This document shows, in pieces, positions 57,846-64,000 of a stretch of 64,000 nt of DNA. The notes beneath the pieces are model-generated. The model searched no databases. It was not told the origin of the DNA and saw only the letters and a program-made list of their open reading frames with translations. The position numbers and the translations under genes are program-made. The first letter of the stretch is position 1. Every line of letters starts with the position of its first letter. This stretch comes from Saccharomycopsis malanga (taxonomy: Eukaryota > Ascomycota > Saccharomycetes > Ascoideales > Saccharomycopsidaceae): NCBI GenBank assembly GCA_004014935.1, contig CP025321.1, positions 1,240,001-1,304,000 on the forward strand. Direction: 5' to 3'.

Positions 57846-57995
57846 CGATGGCTCATCGGCCAATACTCTCGGAAAAGAGAAAAAGACACAACACACTCAA
57901 TGATTACGATCAACAGGACACTGGGTTGTCCCCAAGTCGCTCTAGAAATAGCACATATATACACAAACTAATATTTACTGGGCTCTAAATATTAT
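57846..57995 (+). mobile_element. SINE-A, degraded short form
   Basis: GATGGCTCATCGGCCAATAC, GATTACGATCAACAGGACAC, then CACATATATACACAAACTAA and TTTACTGGGCTCTAAAT. Confidence 0.7.
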
Positions 57996-58146
57996 CACTA
58001 ATATCACACGCTATTTTGTATAATATCACCAAAATTATATATATATATACACATCCCAGCTGCTTCCTTATACCACAGGTTATGAGCACCTGCGGTTGAA
58101 AATTTCACTATAAACGAGTGCTCTGGTTAGCGGTGATTATAAGTTT

Positions 58147-59847
58147 ATGAGATTGGGTAGAGAAGTAACGACAATGGAGTATAATTCTGGGTTTCAAAAT
58201 AAGCGGATGAGGACCGAGGCGCAGACGCGGTCTTATCAGCAGAATATTGAGCAGCAGCTTGCGTCTCAGCAGCGGAAAACCGCCCATAGAAGAACAGTTG
58301 ATCATGGGAATACAGTTGGTCGTTGGATTATGCAACGACAAATGGGATTGAGGACTCCTCGGTTAGGAAAAGTGCGACCTGAGGCGTCCTATTTGATAGA
58401 TGTGATGCCGCCTGCTGCCTATAAGGAGCAGTTTCCGATTATTGATGTTCAGACGAAATTTGTGCATCTTAGTGCCAATAAGGCAAGACATGCCATCAAC
58501 ACTATCAGATGGACGCCGGAAGGAAGACGTTTGATCAGTGCAAACTATGCAGGAGAGTTTACCTTATGGAATGGGATGACATTCAATTTCGAAACAATCA
58601 TGCAAGCTCATGATTCGTCTATTCATTCATTATGTTATTCCCATAATGATGACTGGTTGATATCGGGCGACCAGGAAGGAATAATCAAGTTTTGGCAGCC
58701 CAATTTCAATAACGTAAACATTGTAAATGGCCATGTGGATGCTGTGAGAGATTTGGCGTTTTCGCCAAACGATTCTCGCTTTGTAAGCTGTTCTGACGAC
58801 CGGTTTTTGAAAATATGGAATTTCAATACCGGCGAGGAGGAACGCTCGTTGAAAGGCCACAATTGGGATGTCAAATGCTGCGATTGGCATCCTAGTTTAG
58901 GGCTAATAGTAAGCGGATCCAAAGATAATTTGCTAAAGCTTTGGGATCCTAGAGCCAGCACTTGTATAAATACGCTTCTTGGTTTCAAACATAATGTTAC
59001 CAAAACAAAGTTTCAGCCAAACGGCACACAACGCTTGATAGCTAGTGTATCTAAAGACAGATCTTGTAGGGTCTTTGATCTTCGGGCTATGAAGGATTTG
59101 TTGATCATTCGAAGCCATGAGGCTGATTTGTCTTGCGTCGCTTGGAATCCGGTCCATTCATCAATGATATCCACTGGTGGGTATGACGGATCCATGAATC
59201 ATTATTTAATCAATACCAGCCAATTTGATGTTCCTCTACTGGACACATTCATTGATGATTCCAAATCGCGTCCTGATCCTAATTTCGCTTCTAACAGCTC
59301 TTTCTACCAAGCTCCTTCCATCGATCCTTGCCATTCTATCCCGTATGCTCACGAAAAAGGTATAAACTGTCTTGAATATCATCCTTTGGGCCATTTACTT
59401 TGTTCTGCCGGTGCTGATAGATCCGCCAGATTCTGGTGCCGCTCAAGACCTAACGATCCAAACGCTTTTAACGACGAGTTGTACACTAATGTCAAGATTG
59501 GCGCTTGGCATTACGCCATCAATAATAACGTCAATGCTGTCAGAGAGGCCATTCCTCCTCCTACCCCTGCTGCTATAGCCGCTGCTGCTGCCCAGCGCAA
59601 CATGAACTCTAACGATAATAACAGAAACTACCGTAATGACCAGGACAACCGACAGAACAATAATCCTAACCTGATCACTAATGGTAATTCTGCTGCTTAC
59701 GGAAATAGACCCGATGATAGACCTAATATCGATCCTAGAAGGTCATACAATCGTACCCCTGACTCAGGGCCTCTTCCACAAGCTCCTGAGCCTCCTAGAA
59801 ATGACCGTCCTCCAAGTTTCCTTCCAGGTCTTGGAAGAAGACAGTAA
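58147..59847 (+). CDS. PFS2: polyadenylation factor subunit Pfs2 (WDR33 homologue)
   Basis: Pfs2 is a seven-bladed WD40 scaffold of the cleavage and polyadenylation factor CPF; its N-terminus helps recognise the poly(A) signal. The frame gives 566 residues from the ATG at 58147; the ATG at 58174 ([17 protein letters not shown]) is the alternative start. The basic N-terminus ([37 protein letters not shown]) is typical of Pfs2/WDR33. WD repeats occupy about residues 110-420, for example [20 protein letters not shown] and [17 protein letters not shown]. The tail is rich in Asn, Pro and Arg ([11 protein letters not shown] at the end). Confidence 0.97.
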   Translation: MRLGREVTTMEYNSGFQNKRMRTEAQTRSYQQNIEQQLASQQRKTAHRRTVDHGNTVGRWIMQRQMGLRTPRLGKVRPEASYLIDVMPPAAYKEQFPIIDVQTKFVHLSANKARHAINTIRWTPEGRRLISANYAGEFTLWNGMTFNFETIMQAHDSSIHSLCYSHNDDWLISGDQEGIIKFWQPNFNNVNIVNGHVDAVRDLAFSPNDSRFVSCSDDRFLKIWNFNTGEEERSLKGHNWDVKCCDWHPSLGLIVSGSKDNLLKLWDPRASTCINTLLGFKHNVTKTKFQPNGTQRLIASVSKDRSCRVFDLRAMKDLLIIRSHEADLSCVAWNPVHSSMISTGGYDGSMNHYLINTSQFDVPLLDTFIDDSKSRPDPNFASNSSFYQAPSIDPCHSIPYAHEKGINCLEYHPLGHLLCSAGADRSARFWCRSRPNDPNAFNDELYTNVKIGAWHYAINNNVNAVREAIPPPTPAAIAAAAAQRNMNSNDNNRNYRNDQDNRQNNNPNLITNGNSAAYGNRPDDRPNIDPRRSYNRTPDSGPLPQAPEPPRNDRPPSFLPGLGRRQ

Positions 59848-61039
59848 TGTATCTTTAGTTTAGTATTATAGTGTTTTACTTATAATGGGGATTTTTAACG
59901 TCATTACATTATCGTAATTTGCCATCACTACTGTAAAGTTGCAAAATATATCTCAAACTAACCCGTTAGTGACAAGATATACGCCTGGTATTGATTACAA
60001 GTATTGCCATTAATGTAATATAGCCATTAGCCGGGACTGATGTCTCCATAGCTCAGTTATTTATGTTATGTGCCTTGCGTTTTTTCCCATGCTCACTTTG
60101 GGCAGTGGGGCTCAATTCGCACAGGGGCCATTCTGGGTTATAAGTTTAATGCTTTTATTGTGTTAAAGTAAGGTTTAGGAGTATTAGTTTTGATACAATA
60201 GGTTTTAAAACTAGAACTTTTTTGTCTGGTAATTTCACTGAAAAACAAACAAAAAAACAATTGTGTGTAATTTGAATTATTCAGCCACTGTTTTACAAGT
60301 GTCTAAAGCATTTCGAATAACTCCATTATTGATAACATACTTTTCACTGTTGAGAGTAGTTTTTACTTTTGTTGTTTTATCTTTTTTTATATTTTATTTT
60401 TTGTTTTTTGTTTTTGCTTTTGACACTTTTGAATTTCTATGACATAGTGCCAATATCTCGAAACTCGAGATTATTTTTGATGAATAGCTTCAGAATGACT
60501 ACTGGAAGCTTTTGATGAGAAAATACATATAGTAAATTTATTGGAATTCAAGAATCTACTTTGTTACGTCTAGAAGATGTAAAATGTTCAAGAAACATGT
60601 AATTTATTACTGTCTTCATTCTATATTATCAACACGGAGTGTTCAGATTGTCTAGTTGACAATATAGATGAGTGAGTTTGTAAGAATTATCTACAGCTGG
60701 TAAACGTTTAATTATTGAAATCATTACATTCTCTCAATAGGTGTTTTAAGTAAATGAATAATGAACCAAATGTTGGGAGTTTTTGGTTTGATATTATAGC
60801 TTTTACTGGTTATTTATCTTTAACAGGGTTTTTTCATGAACTACGGTTTTTATCAACTGCAGTTAATTTGTATGAAATCCAAGTAATGCTTTAGAGTATA
60901 AACCAATTGGCTCATTGAGATATTCAAAATTCACTCAACAACATTAACAATTGTCTTTAAAATACACACTACCATTTTCATCCATGTTGAACCGTGCACG
61001 GCTTAACAAGTATCTCAAACGGTAATATTTTTCAAACCC
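59848..61039. other. intergenic, no recognised gene or SINE
   Basis: About 1.2 kb of AT-rich DNA between PFS2 and the SHM2 promoter. A tRNA-like string near 60045 (CATAGCTCAGTTA with a distant CTCAATTCGC) does not fold as a tRNA. No frame above 70 codons looks real. Confidence 0.5.
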
Positions 61040-61116
61040 GAGTCAATTGGCCCGAGTCAAAAAGTGAAAAATTTGATATTGGTGAGCAAGAATGACTCTT
61101 CTATTGGCCCGAGTCA
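61040..61116. promoter_or_regulatory. four TGACTC (Bas1/Gcn4-type) sites before SHM2
   Basis: GAGTCA at 61040-61045, 61054-61059 and 61111-61116, and TGACTC at 61093-61098. Two of them sit in a repeated ATTGGCCCGAGTCAAAA word. The nearest is 180 bases before the SHM2 ATG. In S. cerevisiae SHM2 is under Bas1/Pho2 and Gcn4, which both bind this core. Confidence 0.7.
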
Positions 61117-61295
61117 AAACTTGGATTTTTCATATATTTTTCACACTCATACAAAATTATATAGAGTACGCTTTGAAATATATTGGTGCATATAAAAGTA
61201 GGCCAATATCTCTTTTCCAAAGAAAAGAAGAAATTAACCAAATTTTGAAATTGGAGTATTATTACAATATATTTGCATTTAGCAACGTTTCCACA

Positions 61296-62726
61296 ATGTC
61301 TTATTCTTTGCCTGCTTCCCATAGAAATCTTGTTGAAGGTCATCTTGAAGAGACCGATCCAGAGGTTGCTCAAATCATCAAGGATGAAACCGAGAGACAA
61401 AAACACTCAATTGTGTTGATTGCCTCGGAGAATTTCACTTCTACTGCTGTTTTCGATGCTTTGGGAACCCCTATGTGCAACAAGTACTCGGAGGGGTATC
61501 CAGGTGCCAGATACTATGGTGGTAACGAGAACATTGACAAGATGGAAATCTTGTGTCAAGAAAGAGCTTTGAAAGCATTCAATATCACCTCTGACAAATG
61601 GGGTGTCAATGTTCAAACATTGTCTGGTTCTCCTGCCAATTTGCAGGTTTACCAAGCCATCATGAAGCCTCATGAAAGATTGATGGGTCTTGATTTGCCT
61701 CACGGTGGCCATTTGTCTCATGGTTATCAAACCGATACCAGAAAGATCTCTGCGGTGTCCACTTACTTTGAAACCATGCCTTACAGAGTTGATTTGGAAA
61801 CCGGTATCATTGATTACGATATGTTGGAGAAAACTGCTATTTTGTACAGACCAAAGGTTTTGGTTGCTGGTACCTCTGCTTATTGTAGATTGATTGATTA
61901 CAAAAGAATGAGACAGATTGCTGACAAAGTTGGTGCTTATTTGGTTGTTGACATGGCCCATATTTCTGGTTTGATTGCTGCCGGTGTCATTCCTTCTCCG
62001 TTTGAATATGCTGACATTGTCACCACCACCACTCACAAGTCTTTGAGAGGCCCAAGAGGCGCCATGATCTTTTTCAGAAGAGGCGTCAGATCCATCAATC
62101 CTAAAACCGGAAAGGAAGTCTTGTACGATTTGGAAAACCCAATCAACTTTTCCGTTTTCCCTGGCCACCAAGGTGGTCCACATAACCATACCATTGCTGC
62201 TTTGGCCACTGCTCTTAAACAAGCTGCTTCTCCAGACTTCAAAGCCTACCAAGAACAAGTGTTGAAAAACGCTAAAGCTTTGGAATCCGAATTCACAAAG
62301 TTGGGCTACAAGTTGGTCAGTGATGGTACTGACTCTCATATGGTTTTGGTCTCTTTAAGAGATAAAGGCATTGACGGTGCTAGAATTGAAACTGTATGTG
62401 AAAACATCAATATTGCCTTGAACAAAAACTCCATTCCAGGCGACAAATCCGCTCTTGTTCCAGGTGGTATTAGAATTGGTGCTCCAGCCATGACCACCAG
62501 AGGCCTTGGTGAAGAGGATTTCAAGAAAATTGTCCAATACATCGACAAGGCTGTCCAATACACCAAACAGGTCCAACAAAACTTGCCTGTAGGCGCCAAC
62601 AGATTGAAGGATTTCAAAGCTGCTGTTGCTCAAGGCTCTCCAGAAATCGCCTCTTTGAAGAAGGAAATCTACGAATGGGCTGGCCAATTTCCATTGGCTG
62701 TCAACAAATGGGCATTGTCCAACTAA
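61296..62726 (+). CDS. SHM2: cytosolic serine hydroxymethyltransferase
   Basis: It interconverts serine and glycine while charging tetrahydrofolate with a one-carbon unit. The start chosen is the ATG at 61296 ([20 protein letters not shown]), giving 476 residues and matching Shm2. The open frame upstream to 61092 is leader and has no mitochondrial targeting character. The PLP lysine is in [15 protein letters not shown]. Other motifs are [44 protein letters not shown] and [15 protein letters not shown]. Codon use is strongly biased, as in a highly expressed gene. Confidence 0.98.
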   Translation: MSYSLPASHRNLVEGHLEETDPEVAQIIKDETERQKHSIVLIASENFTSTAVFDALGTPMCNKYSEGYPGARYYGGNENIDKMEILCQERALKAFNITSDKWGVNVQTLSGSPANLQVYQAIMKPHERLMGLDLPHGGHLSHGYQTDTRKISAVSTYFETMPYRVDLETGIIDYDMLEKTAILYRPKVLVAGTSAYCRLIDYKRMRQIADKVGAYLVVDMAHISGLIAAGVIPSPFEYADIVTTTTHKSLRGPRGAMIFFRRGVRSINPKTGKEVLYDLENPINFSVFPGHQGGPHNHTIAALATALKQAASPDFKAYQEQVLKNAKALESEFTKLGYKLVSDGTDSHMVLVSLRDKGIDGARIETVCENINIALNKNSIPGDKSALVPGGIRIGAPAMTTRGLGEEDFKKIVQYIDKAVQYTKQVQQNLPVGANRLKDFKAAVAQGSPEIASLKKEIYEWAGQFPLAVNKWALSN

Positions 62727-63020
62727 TTGTTTTGTAAAAAAGGTATATACATACAAAAAAAAACTGGTCTTTACCAGACTTTCTATATCACTCAACTGAT
62801 TTTTTCACGAATACTTTCCTGTTTCCATATTATCGTTCAACTGTTATGTTTTATTATATTGTTTTAGCTTTTCTTTTGTAGTACAGTGTACTTGTCAAGT
62901 ATATAGGTGGTTTTAATGTTAGTTTGGTACCTATTCTTGGCTTTTCATCTGGATTGAGAATTTCTGCATTTGCATCTTAGTATAATATTTTGTAAATATT
63001 TGGTACATTGTATATTCGAT

Positions 63021-63234
63021 CATGGCCACTGGGCCATTTGGCTCAGTGGTCAGTGCTCTCGGAGAAGAGAAAAGACCTGGCAGGATAGTTTAGCGGATAA
63101 TACTTTCAAAAAGGAAAAAGGGTGAGCCAGCTATGATCAAAAGAACATGATTGGGCTTTACCCCCTTAGACACAGCGCGTATATACGAAACTGATATGTG
63201 CTGGGCTTGAAATATATGATATTATTATTATTGA
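63021..63234 (+). mobile_element. SINE-A, short form with doubled head
   Basis: Head CATGGCCACTGGGCCATTTG with A box TGGCTCAGTGG, second block GGATAGTTTAGCGGATAATA, then GGGTGAGCCAGCTATGATCA, GCGCGTATATACGAAACTGA and an ATT tail. Confidence 0.9.
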
Positions 63235-63249
63235 ACTCGATCATAGAGT

Positions 63250-63400
63250 TTTCGATCAATCCCACTTGTAATCGGATTCTACTTGATATATAGTAATTTG
63301 TAATCTGATTCTACTTGATATACAGTAATTTGTAATCTGATTCTACTTGATATATAGTAATTTGTAATCTCAATCTACTTGATATATAGTAACATTGTAA
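63250..63400. repeat. minisatellite, 36-bp unit, about four copies
   Basis: Units AATCTGATTCTACTTGATAT plus ATAGTAATTTGT, near-perfect in the middle, between the convergent ends of SHM2 and the GMPPA-type gene. Confidence 0.9.
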
Positions 63401-63681
63401 TGTAATCCTGGTTGTATTGTCCTTGGTTAATGAAATCTAAAGCCAATAAAGGATATTTCAAATTCTTGAAAATTGCAATTGAGCAGCAAATATTTGACAG
63501 CAATCACTTGTATTGTCAACAATATAAATAAGAGTTGTCACACAGAAAAAGTATGAAATCAACTATTATTACAATTTATACAATATTACCAAATTACGCC
63601 AAATTACAAAGATTGTGCTAATAAGTAGCTTTTATTGCTATATTTTCTAACAAGCTATTGACAAAAGAAAAAGGTGTTTTT

Positions 63682-64000
63682 CTACATGACAATTTCCAAC
63701 TTTGCATCGGTCTTGATTGCTTTATCAGGCAACACGACACAATTCTTGACATACACGTCGTCAGCAACATGAGTGTTTGAAGACAAGATTGTAGCTTTAG
63801 AGAATTTGATATCATGGACTTGAAAGTAAGTGACAGGATCGTTGACTTGGATTTTGGAACCTTCAACTCTGACCCATTTGCCAATTTTGGTGTCTCGAGA
63901 GATGATAGAGTACAAGACCAAGGAATGTTCATCCACTTCAACGTTATCCAAGACGATGGAATCTTTGATTCTCACGCCCTCATTGATGACGGTGTTTGGG
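63682..64000 (-). CDS. GMPPA-type GDP-mannose pyrophosphorylase subunit, C-terminus (cut by window end)
   Basis: Only the last 105 or so codons are visible and the frame is open to the window edge. They form the left-handed beta-helix end typical of nucleotidyltransferases: NEGVRIKDSIVLDNVEVDEH, LVLYSIISRDTKIGKWVRVE and VADDVYVKNCVVLPDKAIK. The order ending in VKNCVVLP and a hydrophobic last residue matches human GMPPA (the regulatory subunit), not the catalytic Psa1/GMPPB. The call rests on this C-terminal part alone. Confidence 0.75.
   Translation of the reverse strand, partial: PNTVINEGVRIKDSIVLDNVEVDEHSLVLYSIISRDTKIGKWVRVEGSKIQVNDPVTYFQVHDIKFSKATILSSNTHVADDVYVKNCVVLPDKAIKTDAKLEIVM

Noticed and set aside
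60040-60130. tRNA-like words CATAGCTCAGTTA and CTCAATTCGCAC
   Set aside because: Acceptor, D and T stems do not pair, and the A and B boxes are not properly spaced.
61407-62339. Long minus-strand frame opposite SHM2
   Set aside because: Shadow of biased codon use in SHM2; no domain.

Overview
The window is nuclear DNA of a budding yeast (Saccharomycotina). It holds about 18 recognisable single-copy housekeeping genes, two tRNA genes and many non-coding repeats. Eight short spliceosomal introns lie in seven genes, all near the 5' ends. They have S. cerevisiae-like branch sites (CTAAC core) only a few bases before the 3' AG. In-frame CTG codons repeatedly sit where homologues, as I remember them, carry serine (GCN2, VPS23, RUP1 and a serine palmitoyltransferase small subunit). 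This suggests a CUG-Ser-clade yeast, so the leucines shown at CTG in a standard translation are probably serines. That is an inference; the tRNA-Ser(CAG) that would prove it is not in the window.

Layout. 0-11 kb: 3' part of GCN2, spliced RPS18, intron-containing tRNA-Leu(CAA), a membrane RING E3 divergent from spliced HRT1/RBX1, spliced PHA2. 11-23 kb: RUP1 (two introns), BCP1, FCF1, a PHAF1/UPF0183 homologue (one intron), a small ubiquitin-like-fold gene. 23-30 kb: an amino-acid permease bracketed by two nearly identical inverted repeats. 31-42 kb: a Pho85-type cyclin, tRNA-Cys(GCA), NOP56, spliced VPS23, RPN11. 43-56 kb: CYS4, a SOL-family gene, an unknown nuclear-looking protein, a spliced Tsc3/ssSPT-like subunit, AKL1. 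58-64 kb: PFS2, SHM2 and the 3' end of a GMPPA-type gene.

The striking part is what fills the gaps. About 30 copies or fragments of a short element (called SINE-A here) have a tRNA-like head with an A box and, in long copies, a B box, a conserved 3' end and an ATT-repeat tail. Five copies of a second, roughly 0.8-0.95 kb element (SINE-B) carry a different, class-II tRNA-like head. Four of the five SINE-B copies start exactly at the end of a SINE-A tail in the same orientation. Long ATT microsatellites, several minisatellites and a third dispersed repeat (Repeat-C) accompany them. I know of no described SINE family of this kind in CUG-clade yeasts, so this is the best candidate for something undescribed.

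Functionally the genes do not form one pathway, as is normal for yeast. Recurring themes are ribosome biogenesis (RPS18, FCF1, NOP56, BCP1), ubiquitin/proteasome (HRT1, RUP1, RPN11, a RING E3) and amino-acid metabolism and its control (GCN2, PHA2, CYS4, SHM2, permease). Promoter motifs fit known yeast regulons: a TGACTC cluster before SHM2, TCACGTG before CYS4, and PAC/RRPE-like motifs before NOP56 and FCF1.
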